NCBI GenBank assembly: GCA_963619325.1
Contig: CAVEVQ010000011.1
Span: 1-64,000, forward strand
Source: UBA1181 sp963619325
Lineage (GTDB): Bacteria > Bacteroidota > Bacteroidia > Bacteroidales > Paludibacteraceae
Reading direction: 5' to 3'
Length of the DNA: 64,000 nt
In this document: positions 32,095 to 41,495 of the stretch, one piece after another
Position numbering within the stretch: the first letter of the stretch is position 1
Layout of the letters: every line of letters starts with the position of its first letter
Program-made: the position numbers and the translations under genes
The notes under the pieces: generated by a model
Told to the model about the DNA's origin: nothing
Database searches by the model: none
Seen by the model: the letters and a program-made list of their open reading frames with translations, nothing else

Positions 32095-32102
32095 CAAAGT
32101 TA
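32095..32102 (-). promoter_or_regulatory. -7 box TAACTTTG of rpsA
   Basis: This TAnnTTTG match on the minus strand lies 60 bp before the start at 32035. The 32036-32321 interval otherwise holds only A-rich sequence and the opposing promoter at 32292. Confidence 0.6.
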
Positions 32103-32291
32103 CAACTTTTTTTACTAACAGCAATAACGTAAACAAAAAATTCCATTCTACACATAAAAAAGAAAACAAAAAGTGGCATATTAAGAACTTTCACTTTCTA
32201 AAATTCAAAAAAAAGAGCGTTTTTGTGAATTTCTGTTTGCCGAATACAAAAATTAACTTACAAAAGAACGTTTATTTCAACAAATATTCTA

Positions 32292-32299
32292 TAACTTTG
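32292..32299 (+). promoter_or_regulatory. -7 box TAACTTTG of the DUF5063 gene
   Basis: This TAnnTTTG match lies 22 bp before the start at 32322, divergent from rpsA. Confidence 0.6.
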
Positions 32300-32321
32300 C
32301 CGTAACTAAAAAGGAAGTGAT

Positions 32322-32960
32322 ATGACATCCATTGCAGCAGAAAAAGAAGCATATCCAGAACATCCAGTGTTTGATAAGAACACGATAGAGTTCATCACGG
32401 TCGCCGCCGAATACTGCGCTTTCATTGAAAGCTGCAGACGTTACGCTCCAAAATCTTTTTTTGACAAGTCTGTAAAAATTTTGTCTCTCCTCTATTTGAA
32501 AGCCTCTTTAATGCCTAAAATGGAGGATTCTTCTTTTTCAGACCTCCAACAATTCGTCACGGAAGCGACATACGAGAACCTCAGAGGCGGTGTTGCTCGC
32601 CTCACAGCTGAACACGACGAATACTTAGATGTGAAGATTGAAGAAGACGGACAAAGCAGCGACGAATACATAGCTTTCATTTCGGAAGATTTGGCAGATA
32701 TCTACCAAGACTTAAAAGATATGCTTGCCAACTTTCAATCGGCAGACCTGAACATAATGAATGATGCATTACTTGACTGCATGGACAATTTTTCATCGTT
32801 CTGGGGAGGTAAGTTGTTGAATGCTTTGAAAGCGATGCACACAGTACTTCATTCCGGAGACCTTATGGAATATGCAGAAGACCAAAAGATGTATGGTGAA
32901 GGATATGATGAAATTGAGGAAGGAAGTAACAATGTCGAAATAGATTTTTTCAATGACTGA
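32322..32960 (+). CDS. DUF5063 family protein
   Basis: This 212-residue soluble, acidic, mostly helical protein fits the DUF5063 family: FDKNTIEFITVAAEYCAF near the N terminus, SFFDKSVKILSLLYLKAS, and a C-terminal FWGGKLLNALKAMHTVL. No catalytic motif is visible. Its stop overlaps the start of the RNase D-like gene by 8 bp, and the pair is commonly adjacent in Bacteroidales, suggesting a joint role in RNA or DNA metabolism. The function is unknown. Confidence 0.88.
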   Translation: MTSIAAEKEAYPEHPVFDKNTIEFITVAAEYCAFIESCRRYAPKSFFDKSVKILSLLYLKASLMPKMEDSSFSDLQQFVTEATYENLRGGVARLTAEHDEYLDVKIEEDGQSSDEYIAFISEDLADIYQDLKDMLANFQSADLNIMNDALLDCMDNFSSFWGGKLLNALKAMHTVLHSGDLMEYAEDQKMYGEGYDEIEEGSNNVEIDFFND

Positions 32961-33675
32961 TTCAATAGGCAAAACACAAGAAAGCATTGAGTTCGACGAA
33001 TTGGGAAACAAGAATGCCGAAGTAAAAGAAAGTCCCATAGTTGCTCTGTATCCGCTTGCTGATATTAAGTCGACTATAACCAAGCAAGAGTTGTCCCAGT
33101 TCCCGTCTGAAGGCTACGATGGAAAGATTATTGTGGTACAGTCCGAGTCTGAAGCAAAAAAAGCAACTGCTTATCTACTTGACATTGGAAAGAAGGATGT
33201 GTTCGGTTTTGACACAGAGACGAGACCGTCATATAAAAAAGGAGAAATACACTTAATCAGCTTAGTGCAGATTTGCACGGCGTCGGAGTGTTTTTTGTTT
33301 AGAACTGTAGATCCAAAGATATGGGAATATCTCAAACCTATATTGGAGGACGAGAACATATTGAAAATTGGCTTGTCCTTAAAAGACGACTTTAGGGGGA
33401 TGCAGAGAGCAACCTGCAAAAAGCTGTCGATAAAGCCAAAAAACTTCATTGATTTGCAGTCTTATACGAAGCTGTTTGGCATTAGAGATTGTGGATTGTC
33501 GAGAATATACGCCAATCTTTTTCGTAAAAAGATTTCAAAGAAGATGAGATTGACAAATTGGGAGGCTTCCTTTCTGAATAATGAGCAGAAGAGGTACGCG
33601 GCGTTGGACGCATTTGCGACCCGGCGCATCTATGTGGAATTAGAAAAAAGGAAGCAAGAAGAGTGTCAATTGTAG
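32953..33675 (+). CDS. 3'-5' exonuclease, RNase D-like (DEDDy family)
   Basis: This 240-residue protein has a single DEDD exonuclease domain after about 55 N-terminal residues. Exo I is FGFDTETRPSY (Asp, Glu), Exo II is KIGLSLKDDFRGM (Asp), and Exo III is YAALDAFATRRIY (Tyr, Asp). The HRDC domain of full RNase D is absent, as in other Bacteroidota short forms. It would trim 3' ends of structured RNA or DNA in the cytoplasm. It overlaps the DUF5063 gene by 8 bp, implying translational coupling. Confidence 0.9.
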   Translation: MTDSIGKTQESIEFDELGNKNAEVKESPIVALYPLADIKSTITKQELSQFPSEGYDGKIIVVQSESEAKKATAYLLDIGKKDVFGFDTETRPSYKKGEIHLISLVQICTASECFLFRTVDPKIWEYLKPILEDENILKIGLSLKDDFRGMQRATCKKLSIKPKNFIDLQSYTKLFGIRDCGLSRIYANLFRKKISKKMRLTNWEASFLNNEQKRYAALDAFATRRIYVELEKRKQEECQL

Positions 33676-33720
33676 AGACTACATGAACCAATAACATAAA
33701 AACAGTAAATTATAGTCATC

Positions 33721-35133
33721 ATGGGTGGTTTTTTTGGTACAATTAAGAAAAGCAGTTGTCTGCAGGATCTGTTCTACGGAACTGACTACAACTCACACCT
33801 TGGAACTAAACGTGGCGGAATGGCCATGTACGACAAGGAAATCGGGTTCACTCGCAGTATCCACAACTTGGAGAGTTCATACTTCAGAACGAAGTTTGAA
33901 CCCAACCTCTCAAAGTTCAAGGGTAACTCTGGAATTGGAGTAATCAGCGACACTGATGCACAGCCAATCCTTATCAACTCACACTTGGGAAGATTTGCAA
34001 TCGCCACCATCGCTTGTATCAACAACATCGAAGAGCTAGGACAAGAGATGTTGGACAAGAAGATGCCTTTCTCGGAGATGAGTTCAGGAAAAATCAACCA
34101 AACGGAGTTGATTGCACTGCTTATTTCTGACGCTGATTCCTTCGTTGAAGGAATAGAGAACGTGTTCAGGAAAATCAAAGGTTCGTGCACGATGCTTTTG
34201 CTGACGGAGAATGAAATCATCGCCGTACGAGACAAGCTAGGCCGTTTGCCAATGGTCATTGCCAAGCATGACGAAGGCTATGCTGTATCATGTGAGTCTT
34301 GTTGTTTTCACAACTTGGACTACGAACCTTGCTACAACGTAGGTCCTGGAGAGATCGTACGAATCACGGCAGACGGCTATGAAACACTTCGCAAGCCAGG
34401 AGACAAGATGCAAGTCTGTTCTTTCATGTGGATTTACTACGGTTACCCTGTTACAACCTACGAGAACATCAACGTTGACGTAATGAGACACTGCGCAGGT
34501 TGCCTAATGGGAAAAGAAGAGAAAGGCAAAATAGATGCGGACTTTGTAGGCGCCGTGCCAGACTCAGGTATCGGGTTCGCCATTGGATACTCCAACGGTA
34601 GCGGCATACCATACAAGAGAGGTATTGTAAAATACACTCCTACATGGCCAAGAAGTTTCACCCCTGCAACACAAGACACGAGAAAATTGGTTGCAAAGAT
34701 GAAATTGATTCCTAACAAACAGTTGTTGAACGGTTCAAAAGCAGTTTTCTGCGACGACTCAATCGTTCGTGGAACTCAATTGTCCGACAATGTCGGAGCT
34801 CTCTACGCATACGGATGCAAAGAAGTTCATGTAAGAATTTCATGTCCACCTTTGATTTATTCATGTAATTTCTTAAACTTTGCATCTCGAGGGAGCGAAT
34901 TGGACTACATATCCAGACGCGTCATTCAAAAGTTCGAGGGACGACACGACATCAACCTCGACCTTTACAAGACCACTGGAACGAAACAATACGAAGCTCT
35001 CGTAGAGGATATCCGCGAACAGTTCAAACTGACCAGCCTGAAGTTCAGTCCGATGGAGGATTTAATCCAAGCAATCGGTCTACCTAAAGAGCAAGTCTGC
35101 ACACACTGTTTTGACGGAACAAGTTACTTTTAA
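33721..35133 (+). CDS. PurF-like amidophosphoribosyltransferase homologue without the catalytic N-terminal Cys
   Basis: This 470-residue homologue of glutamine PRPP amidotransferase has an Ntn-type glutaminase domain at about 1-230 and a phosphoribosyltransferase domain at about 250-450. The PRPP loop VFCDDSIVRGTQL and IPDSG-like VPDSGIGFAIGY are intact. PurF normally begins with Met-Cys, whose Cys is the glutaminase nucleophile; here residues 2-3 are Gly-Gly (MGGFFGTIKKSSC). This form is, to my knowledge, conserved in Bacteroidales beside a canonical PurF, so it probably uses ammonia, does another reaction, or regulates. The C terminus CTHCFDGTSYF has two cysteines. It lies 45 bp after the exonuclease gene and 21 bp before the GH13 gene. 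Confidence 0.88.
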   Translation: MGGFFGTIKKSSCLQDLFYGTDYNSHLGTKRGGMAMYDKEIGFTRSIHNLESSYFRTKFEPNLSKFKGNSGIGVISDTDAQPILINSHLGRFAIATIACINNIEELGQEMLDKKMPFSEMSSGKINQTELIALLISDADSFVEGIENVFRKIKGSCTMLLLTENEIIAVRDKLGRLPMVIAKHDEGYAVSCESCCFHNLDYEPCYNVGPGEIVRITADGYETLRKPGDKMQVCSFMWIYYGYPVTTYENINVDVMRHCAGCLMGKEEKGKIDADFVGAVPDSGIGFAIGYSNGSGIPYKRGIVKYTPTWPRSFTPATQDTRKLVAKMKLIPNKQLLNGSKAVFCDDSIVRGTQLSDNVGALYAYGCKEVHVRISCPPLIYSCNFLNFASRGSELDYISRRVIQKFEGRHDINLDLYKTTGTKQYEALVEDIREQFKLTSLKFSPMEDLIQAIGLPKEQVCTHCFDGTSYF

Positions 35134-35154
35134 TGTTGTATCTTAAAAATCATT

Positions 35155-36831
35155 ATGACGGAGAAAATTATCATTTATCAAGTTCTGCCACGATTGTTCG
35201 GCAATCAGACGGTGAACCCTGTTGAAAATGGTACTCTCCAGACAAACGGCTGCGGTAAGTTTAACGACTTCACCGCAGACCGATTAAAGGAGATAAAACG
35301 ATCAGGATTTACACATATATGGTTTACTGGCGTTATTGAACATGCCACACAAACTGACTACTCTGCGTATGGAATCGCAAAAGACCACCCGGAAGTAGTC
35401 AAAGGAAAGGCGGGATCTCCATACGCCATCAAGGATTATTATGACGTAGACCCTGACTTGGCGGAAGACGTCGAGAACAGAATGAAAGAATATCAAAACC
35501 TCATCACACGCACCCATCGCGCAGGTTTAAAGGTAATTATGGATTTTGTTCCGAATCATGTTGCTCGCCAGTATCACTCAGATCAAAAGCCAAAGAATGT
35601 CAAAGATTTGGGGGAAGATGATGTTGTAGAAGTATCTTTCTCTAACCAAAATAATTTCTATTATCTTCCTGGGCAGCAGTTTTCTCCTCGTTTTGACACG
35701 TCAATTTATAAAGAAAACCCTTACATTGAAAACCCTTGCAAAGCAACAGGAAACGATTGTTTCACCAATGCTCCCGGCATATATGATTGGTATGAAACTA
35801 TCAAGCTCAACTATGGAGTAGATTATTTCAACTATCGACGTAGTGATTTCTACCCTATTCCTGACACATGGACTAAAATGAGAGACATTCTTCTCTTTTG
35901 GGCTAAGAAAAAGGTAGATGGTTTTCGTTGCGACATGGCAGAAATGGTGCCTGTAGATTTTTGGGCATGGGCGATACCTCAAATAAAAGAAGTTTTTCCC
36001 GAAATAATTTTCATTGCGGAGACCTATAATCCCTCAGAATATCATCGGTTCATCTTTGATGGCAAGTTTGATTACCTATATGACAAAGTGGGTTTGTACG
36101 ACACGTTGCGAGGAATAATGTGTAACGAGAACGCCTGCCACAACATCACACATTGTTGGCAATCGCTTAACGGCGTTTCGGATCACATGCTAAACTTCCT
36201 TGAGAACCATGATGAGCAGAGAATTGCATCTTCTTTTTTCGCCGGAAACGCATTGAAAGGGCGTCCTGCTATGATTGTCTCATCAACAATAAGCAAAGGT
36301 CCGGTCTTGATTTACAACGGACAGGAGTTTGGAGAAAAAGCAAACGACAAGGAGGGGTTCAGTGGAATGGACGGAAGAACAACCATCTTTGACTATTGGA
36401 CAATACCGTCTGTTCATAGATACCTCAAAGGAAAACTAAGTAAAGAAGAAAAAGAATTGCAAACGTTTTACAACCAACTGTTAAATGTTTGTAGAGAGGA
36501 AAAAGCAATTGCAAAGGGAGAATTTTTTGACTTAGAGTATGCCAATTTCAATAATCCAAATTTTGATACGAACAAGCAATACGCATACATTAGAAAATTT
36601 GAAAAAGAGTTGCTTCTCATTCTTGTCAATTTTGAAGACAACGACAAAAACGTCGGCCTCAACATTCCACAACACGCATTTGACTATTTACAGATTCCAG
36701 AAGACAAGGAGATTGAATACACTAATCTAATGACAAAAGATAAAGGTAAAACAACTCTCTCTTCAAAATCTCAGATAGATATAAGCGTTAAAGCCAATGA
36801 CGGCATCATCTTTAAAATTTCAATAGAATAA
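35155..36831 (+). CDS. Cytoplasmic GH13 alpha-amylase family glycosidase
   Basis: This 558-residue (beta/alpha)8 glycosidase acts on alpha-glucans or glucosides. The GH13 motifs are present: MDFVPNHVAR (region I), DGFRCDMAEMVP (region II, nucleophile Asp), IFIAETYNP (region III, acid/base Glu) and FLENHDEQR (region IV, stabilising Asp). A C-terminal beta domain occupies about the last 80 residues. No signal peptide is present, so it acts in the cytoplasm, for example on glycogen or imported oligosaccharides. It is not linked to a Sus-type locus here. A clear terminator follows. Confidence 0.93.
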   Translation: MTEKIIIYQVLPRLFGNQTVNPVENGTLQTNGCGKFNDFTADRLKEIKRSGFTHIWFTGVIEHATQTDYSAYGIAKDHPEVVKGKAGSPYAIKDYYDVDPDLAEDVENRMKEYQNLITRTHRAGLKVIMDFVPNHVARQYHSDQKPKNVKDLGEDDVVEVSFSNQNNFYYLPGQQFSPRFDTSIYKENPYIENPCKATGNDCFTNAPGIYDWYETIKLNYGVDYFNYRRSDFYPIPDTWTKMRDILLFWAKKKVDGFRCDMAEMVPVDFWAWAIPQIKEVFPEIIFIAETYNPSEYHRFIFDGKFDYLYDKVGLYDTLRGIMCNENACHNITHCWQSLNGVSDHMLNFLENHDEQRIASSFFAGNALKGRPAMIVSSTISKGPVLIYNGQEFGEKANDKEGFSGMDGRTTIFDYWTIPSVHRYLKGKLSKEEKELQTFYNQLLNVCREEKAIAKGEFFDLEYANFNNPNFDTNKQYAYIRKFEKELLLILVNFEDNDKNVGLNIPQHAFDYLQIPEDKEIEYTNLMTKDKGKTTLSSKSQIDISVKANDGIIFKISIE

Positions 36832-36853
36832 ATTTTTTCTTATAAACCGAAAC

Positions 36854-36887
36854 AGGGCGGAATATCATAATGATGTTCCGCTCTTTA
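36854..36887 (+). terminator. Terminator after the GH13 gene
   Basis: The stem AGGGCGGAA(TA)TCAT/ATGA(TG)TTCCGCTCT, with minor mismatches, is followed by TTTATTT and begins 22 bp after the stop codon. Confidence 0.8.
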
Positions 36888-36923
36888 TTTCCTATATTTT
36901 CCAGCTTTTATTCAAACATTACT

Positions 36924-36931
36924 TATATTTG
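36924..36931 (+). promoter_or_regulatory. -7 box TATATTTG of the nucleoside phosphorylase-tilS pair
   Basis: This TAnnTTTG match lies 45 bp before the start at 36977. Confidence 0.5.
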
Positions 36932-36976
36932 AGAAAACGATATTAACAAAAAATTGTCGTACTAAAAATCTTTTCC

Positions 36977-37864
36977 ATGAATACGACCAAAAGAATAATA
37001 GCACCATCGGAATTAATAATTAACCCAGATGGTTCAGCGTTTCACCTTCACTTGAAGCCGGAGCAGTTAGCAGATACTGTCATTTTAGTTGGAGACCCTG
37101 CAAGAGTAAATATGGTTGCAAATCATTTCGACACACAAGAATGCGAAGTGCAAAACCGAGAATTTCACACTATCACGGGATTCAAGAATGGCAAACGCAT
37201 ATCTTGTGTTTCCCATGGTATAGGAACAGGCAATATTGACATTGTCCTAACGGAGTTGGATGCACTTAAAAACATAGATTTCCAAACAAGAACAATAAAG
37301 GAAAATTTTTCACAGTTGACTCTCGTTCGTTTGGGAACTTCGGGAGGATTGCAGCCTTTCTGTCCCGTAGGTTCGTTTGTCGTTGCGCAACGATCTGTCG
37401 GATTTGATGGTTTACTCAACTACTACGACGTCCCCGAAGGAGTTTTCGACCTTGATTTTGAGCAAGCATTCAAACGTCATGTCGGTTGGGGAAGTCGTTT
37501 AGCAGCCCCATACGTCGTATCGGCAGATGACGAACTTGTACAAAAATTGGGGAATGGATTTGTAATGGGGGTAACCATATCCGCACCAGGTTTTTACGGA
37601 CCTCAAGGGCGATATGTACGCATTCCATTAGCCTTTCCTAATTTGAACGAAAAAATCGAAACCTTCAACTATAAAGGAGTAAAAATCACCAACTTCGAAA
37701 TGGAGAGTTCCGCAGTTGCCGGGCTTGCTAAACTGTTGGGACACAAAGCAATTACAATATGTAACATCATTGCCGGACGGGTTGATAAAACAATGGACAC
37801 AGAATATAAAGGAGCAATGGAAGACTTAGTGAAAATCACATTAGAAAGAGTTTCAAAGTTATAA
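36977..37864 (+). CDS. Nucleoside phosphorylase (uridine phosphorylase-like)
   Basis: This 295-residue PNP_UDP-family enzyme cleaves a nucleoside with phosphate to base and pentose-1-phosphate. It shows VILVGDPARVNMVANHF (phosphate-binding Arg), SHGIGTGNIDIVLTEL, LVRLGTSGGLQP, and FEMESSAVAGLAKLLGH (ribose-contacting Glu-Met-Glu). The insertion around TISAPGFYGPQGRYVRIP and the overall shape point to uridine phosphorylase rather than purine phosphorylase, but base specificity is uncertain. It lies 14 bp upstream of tilS. Confidence 0.9.
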   Translation: MNTTKRIIAPSELIINPDGSAFHLHLKPEQLADTVILVGDPARVNMVANHFDTQECEVQNREFHTITGFKNGKRISCVSHGIGTGNIDIVLTELDALKNIDFQTRTIKENFSQLTLVRLGTSGGLQPFCPVGSFVVAQRSVGFDGLLNYYDVPEGVFDLDFEQAFKRHVGWGSRLAAPYVVSADDELVQKLGNGFVMGVTISAPGFYGPQGRYVRIPLAFPNLNEKIETFNYKGVKITNFEMESSAVAGLAKLLGHKAITICNIIAGRVDKTMDTEYKGAMEDLVKITLERVSKL

Positions 37865-37878
37865 ATAATTAGTTTTCA

Positions 37879-39219
37879 ATGATTTTAACACAAGAAAATC
37901 TAAAATTCAAAATATCCAAGCCATCAAAATTAATCGTAGCAGTTAGTGGTGGAGCGGATTCTATCGCACTGCTCCACCTTCTTTGTACAGCTGGTTATCA
38001 ATGTATTGCCGCGCACTGCAATTTTCACTTAAGAGGAGAAGAATCTAATCGGGACGAGCAGTTTGTTATAGAATTCTGCCAAAAGATTCATATTCCATTA
38101 AGAAAAATAGATTTTAAAACAGAGACCTTTGCTAAAATACGTTGTTTATCGACAGAAATGGCGGCACGAGAATTGCGTTATCAATGGTTTGAACAATTAA
38201 GAATAAGAGAGAACGCCGACTACATCGCGGTAGCCCACCATGCAGACGATGTTATTGAGACCTTTATGATTAACCTTTCAAGAGGTGCAGGATTACGCGG
38301 ACTAGCAGGAATCAAGGAAATCAATGGGAAAATCTGGCGACCATTGCTAAAAGTCTCCCGAATTGAAATTTTAGATTATTTAAAAGAAAATACACTGTCT
38401 CATGTGGAAGATTCAACAAATGAAGAATCTATCTATCAACGAAACATATTCAGAAATGAAATAATACCATTCATTCAAACCTATTTTCCTAATTGGAAAA
38501 AATCAGTACTTTCAACCATTGACAATCTCAAAAGCGTTGAAGATTATACTGAATTCCATGTGGCAGAAGACATTGACCAAATTCGATTAAAAGCCGAAGA
38601 TCACTTTGAAATAGAAATAAAAGAACTTCATAAATATAGCTCTGCACAACATTTTCTGCTTCATAAAATTCTTTCTTCTTTTCACTTTTCAAATGCCAAC
38701 ATTTCTGATATTCAATCACTTATCAAGAATAACATTTCAGGGAAAAAATTCAATTCAATAGACGCTAAGCATACCCTTTTTGTTTCGTCTGAAAAAATCA
38801 TAATTCTTCCTACAAAGACAAGTAAGTCTGAAAAATATAAAATAACTTCAATAGAAGAATTTAAGCAGTTGCCGATTCCCTTGAATTTTCAAATAGCTGA
38901 CAAACAAAAACTTCATTTAGAAAAGAACATAAACATTTTCTATGCTGACTTTTCAAAAATAAAATTTCCACTAACGTTGCGACATTGGGAAGAGGGGGAT
39001 TATTTCATTCCATTTGGAATGAATGGGAAAAAGAAGTTGAGTGACTTTTTCATAGATCAAAAGATTCGTGAAATTGAGAAGAAAAATATCTGGATACTTA
39101 CTATGAACCAAGGTGAAGAGGAACAAATCTTATGGATTATAGGCTATAGAACAGATAACAGAATCAGAATAGACTCAAACACAGATAAGGTACTGATAAT
39201 AAAAAAGGACATGTCGTGA
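37879..39219 (+). CDS. tilS: tRNA(Ile)-lysidine synthase
   Basis: This 446-residue ATP-dependent enzyme attaches lysine to C34 of the CAU-anticodon isoleucine tRNA so that it reads AUA. The N-terminal PP-loop VAVSGGADSIALLHLL is at about 20-35, followed by AHCNFHLRGEES, EMAARELRYQWF and AHHADDVIETFMINL. The C-terminal domain (about 350-446) includes LRHWEEGDYFIPFGMNGKKK, characteristic of TilS. The stop codon lies inside the terminator hairpin at 39201-39236. Length is normal. Confidence 0.95.
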   Translation: MILTQENLKFKISKPSKLIVAVSGGADSIALLHLLCTAGYQCIAAHCNFHLRGEESNRDEQFVIEFCQKIHIPLRKIDFKTETFAKIRCLSTEMAARELRYQWFEQLRIRENADYIAVAHHADDVIETFMINLSRGAGLRGLAGIKEINGKIWRPLLKVSRIEILDYLKENTLSHVEDSTNEESIYQRNIFRNEIIPFIQTYFPNWKKSVLSTIDNLKSVEDYTEFHVAEDIDQIRLKAEDHFEIEIKELHKYSSAQHFLLHKILSSFHFSNANISDIQSLIKNNISGKKFNSIDAKHTLFVSSEKIIILPTKTSKSEKYKITSIEEFKQLPIPLNFQIADKQKLHLEKNINIFYADFSKIKFPLTLRHWEEGDYFIPFGMNGKKKLSDFFIDQKIREIEKKNIWILTMNQGEEEQILWIIGYRTDNRIRIDSNTDKVLIIKKDMS

Positions 39220-39236
39220 TGGCACGTCCTTTTTTA
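39201..39236. terminator. Bidirectional terminator between tilS and the CstA gene
   Basis: The stem AAAAAAGGAC(A)TG/CA(C)GTCCTTTTTT, with A and T runs on both sides, overlaps the tilS stop codon and lies 17 bp from the convergent CstA stop. Confidence 0.88.
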
Positions 39237-39252
39237 TTATTATCACAAAAAC

Positions 39253-40701
39253 TTAAAAATCAGATTTCTCTACTTTGACACTACCTCTTTTCTTTTTAGC
39301 CCACATACAGAAAGCGCCCAAAGAGAACAGCGTTACTACCCCGGCGATTGTGTAAGAAACAGCATGAGAAAGTCCAAGACATTCAGGCGCAATGAAAATG
39401 TAGGTCGTACAAACAGCAGTCATAAACAACGCAGGAATTAACGAGATAATGAACAACTTCTTCCTTAAGAAGAGGTAAACCGTGATAGCCCACAGCGTGA
39501 AAACTGACAATGCTTGATTACACCAAGCGAAATAACGCCAAATCATATTGAAACCATCTTCATCTCTTAAACTATAAACCAAAAGTAACAAGGTAACCAA
39601 AAAGATAGGAAGACTAATCATCAATCTCTTAGATATGCTTTTTTGCTCAATATGAAGAAAATCAGCCATAATCAAGCGTGCAGAACGCAATGCGGTATCT
39701 CCAGAGGTGATCGGTGCGAAAATCACACCTAAAATTGCCAAAACACCACCAAACATACCCAACCAATCTTTTGTGATTTTATCAACGATTATTGCTGCAT
39801 TTGTTTCTCCACTTCCATTCTCTGCGAAATAATAAGAAGCAGCCGCAGCCCAAATCAAAGCCACGATTCCCTCTGTGATCATCGCTCCATAGAACACAGG
39901 ACGACCCAATTTTTCATTTTTCAAGCAACGAGCCATCAAAGGAGACTGCGTCGCATGGAAACCTGAAATTGCGCCGCATGCTATACTCACAAACATCATA
40001 GGGAAAATCGGCGTGCTTTCATTTCCTCCAGGATATCTGTTATACAAACCATCATACAACTCAGGGAAAGAAGGATGCTTAACATATAGCATCACAAGGA
40101 TTCCAACAGCCATGAACATCAATGCAAACGCAAATACTGGGTACACCTTACCGATAATCTTATCAATCGGCAACATCGTAGCCAGTACATAATACAAGAA
40201 AATAACAACAATCCAAAACAACGCATCCAAATATGACGGGGTTAACGACGCCAACAAGTTCGCTGGTCCTGATACAAAGACTGCCCCAACAAGCACCATT
40301 AGAACCATCGTGAAAACAACCATTATCTTCTTAGTGTTTTCACCCAAATAAGCACCGATGATCTCAGTAAGGCTAGCCCCATCACTACGTATTGATAGCA
40401 TACCAGAAAGATAATCATGCATTGCACCAGCAAATATAGAACCGAAAACAATCCACAAAAAAGAGGACGGACCAAACTTCGCACCCATGATTGCTCCAAA
40501 GATTGGACCCAATCCCGCAATATTCAAAAATTGAATCATGAAAATCTTCCATGTCGGCAACGGAAGATAATCTACTCCATCTTGCTTGCTAAATGCAGGA
40601 GTAACCCTATCAGGGTCTGGAGCAAAAATATGTTCTACAAATTTTCCATACAGGAAATAGCCCGCTATTAAGGCTAAAAGGCAAACTGTAAATGATATCA
40701 T
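39253..40701 (-). CDS. CstA-family carbon starvation (peptide/pyruvate) transporter
   Basis: This 482-residue inner-membrane protein has about 12-13 transmembrane segments. Conserved CstA marks are FLNIAGLGPIFGAIMGAKFG near residues 55-75, GAMHDYLSGMLSIRSDGASL, ISGFHATQSPLMARCL, and ITSGDTALRSARLIMADF. E. coli CstA has about 700 residues; shorter forms like this are common in Bacteroidota and carry the same core. CstA homologues import peptides or pyruvate; which one applies here is unclear. It is convergent with tilS and downstream of the rubrerythrin terminator. Confidence 0.93.
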   Translation of the reverse strand: MISFTVCLLALIAGYFLYGKFVEHIFAPDPDRVTPAFSKQDGVDYLPLPTWKIFMIQFLNIAGLGPIFGAIMGAKFGPSSFLWIVFGSIFAGAMHDYLSGMLSIRSDGASLTEIIGAYLGENTKKIMVVFTMVLMVLVGAVFVSGPANLLASLTPSYLDALFWIVVIFLYYVLATMLPIDKIIGKVYPVFAFALMFMAVGILVMLYVKHPSFPELYDGLYNRYPGGNESTPIFPMMFVSIACGAISGFHATQSPLMARCLKNEKLGRPVFYGAMITEGIVALIWAAAASYYFAENGSGETNAAIIVDKITKDWLGMFGGVLAILGVIFAPITSGDTALRSARLIMADFLHIEQKSISKRLMISLPIFLVTLLLLVYSLRDEDGFNMIWRYFAWCNQALSVFTLWAITVYLFLRKKLFIISLIPALFMTAVCTTYIFIAPECLGLSHAVSYTIAGVVTLFSLGAFCMWAKKKRGSVKVEKSDF

Positions 40702-40724
40702 TACTTATAACTTTAAATCTCCTG

Positions 40725-40732
40725 CAAAATTA
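40725..40732 (-). promoter_or_regulatory. -7 box TAATTTTG of the CstA gene
   Basis: This TAnnTTTG match on the minus strand lies 23 bp before the start at 40701. Confidence 0.55.
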
Positions 40733-40785
40733 ATTCAAAACAATCAAATTGTAATATAAACTAACAATATTATTACCTATCAACA

Positions 40786-40818
40786 AAAAGGAGAAATCGG
40801 AATGAACCCGATTTCTCC
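40786..40818 (-). terminator. Terminator after rubrerythrin
   Basis: On the minus strand, GGAGAAATCGG and CCGATTTCTCC form an 11-bp stem with a short loop and five T, 55 bp after the rubrerythrin stop. Confidence 0.88.
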
Positions 40819-40872
40819 CTCTGATAGAAAAGATTCCGTTATTTACAAGTTTTTCAGCCCTTGCAATACGAC

Positions 40873-41415
40873 TTAATAGTTTTCCTCACTTACTTCGAAA
40901 TAGGACTTTGGATGGCTGCATACAGGACAAGCCTCAGGTGCTTTCGTACCCACAACAATGTGTCCACAATTGCGGCACTCCCACACTTTCACCTCCGACT
41001 TTTCAAATACCTGAGAAGTTTCAACATTTTTGAGCAACGCTCTGTATCTCTCTTCGTGACGCTTTTCAATAGCTCCCACCAAACGAAATTTACGAGCCAA
41101 TGCACTGAACCCCTCTGCCTCTGCTGTCTTGGCAAACTCCTCATACATATCAGTCCACTCATAGTTCTCACCATCAGCTGCTGCTTCCAAATTTGCAGCC
41201 GTATCTCCAAGACCATTCAACTCTTTAAACCACATTTTTGCATGCTCCTTCTCATTGTCCGCCGTCTTTAGGAAAAGAGCAGAAATTTGCTCATAACCTT
41301 CCTTCTTCGCCACCGATGCAAAATAGGTGTATTTGTTTCTTGCCTGCGACTCTCCTGCAAACGCCGCCTCCAAATTCTTTTCTGTCTGCGTTCCCGCGTA
41401 CTTTGATGTTCCCAT
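40873..41415 (-). CDS. Rubrerythrin
   Basis: This 180-residue cytoplasmic peroxidase is used by anaerobes to reduce hydrogen peroxide. The N-terminal four-helix diiron domain (1-140) has AAFAGESQARNKYTYFA, FLKTADNEKEHAKMW (ExxH) and a second ExxH, AIEKRHEERY. The C-terminal rubredoxin domain binds one iron by four Cys: CRNCGHIVVG and CPVCSHPKSYF. It is transcribed divergently from oxyR, and an OxyR-type operator lies between the two genes, so peroxide induction is likely. Electron donors are not encoded nearby. Confidence 0.96.
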   Translation of the reverse strand: MGTSKYAGTQTEKNLEAAFAGESQARNKYTYFASVAKKEGYEQISALFLKTADNEKEHAKMWFKELNGLGDTAANLEAAADGENYEWTDMYEEFAKTAEAEGFSALARKFRLVGAIEKRHEERYRALLKNVETSQVFEKSEVKVWECRNCGHIVVGTKAPEACPVCSHPKSYFEVSEENY

Positions 41416-41464
41416 GTTTTTCTTCTTTTTGAAATTAGTTATAGCTTTTTTCTTTTTCTCTTTG

Positions 41465-41472
41465 CAAAGGTA
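41465..41472 (-). promoter_or_regulatory. -7 box TACCTTTG of rubrerythrin
   Basis: This TAnnTTTG match on the minus strand lies 50 bp before the start at 41415. The OxyR-like site at 41496-41510 lies about where the -35 region would be, a position suited to activation. Confidence 0.6.
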
Positions 41473-41495
41473 GATATGTTTCCTTTATTTATCAA

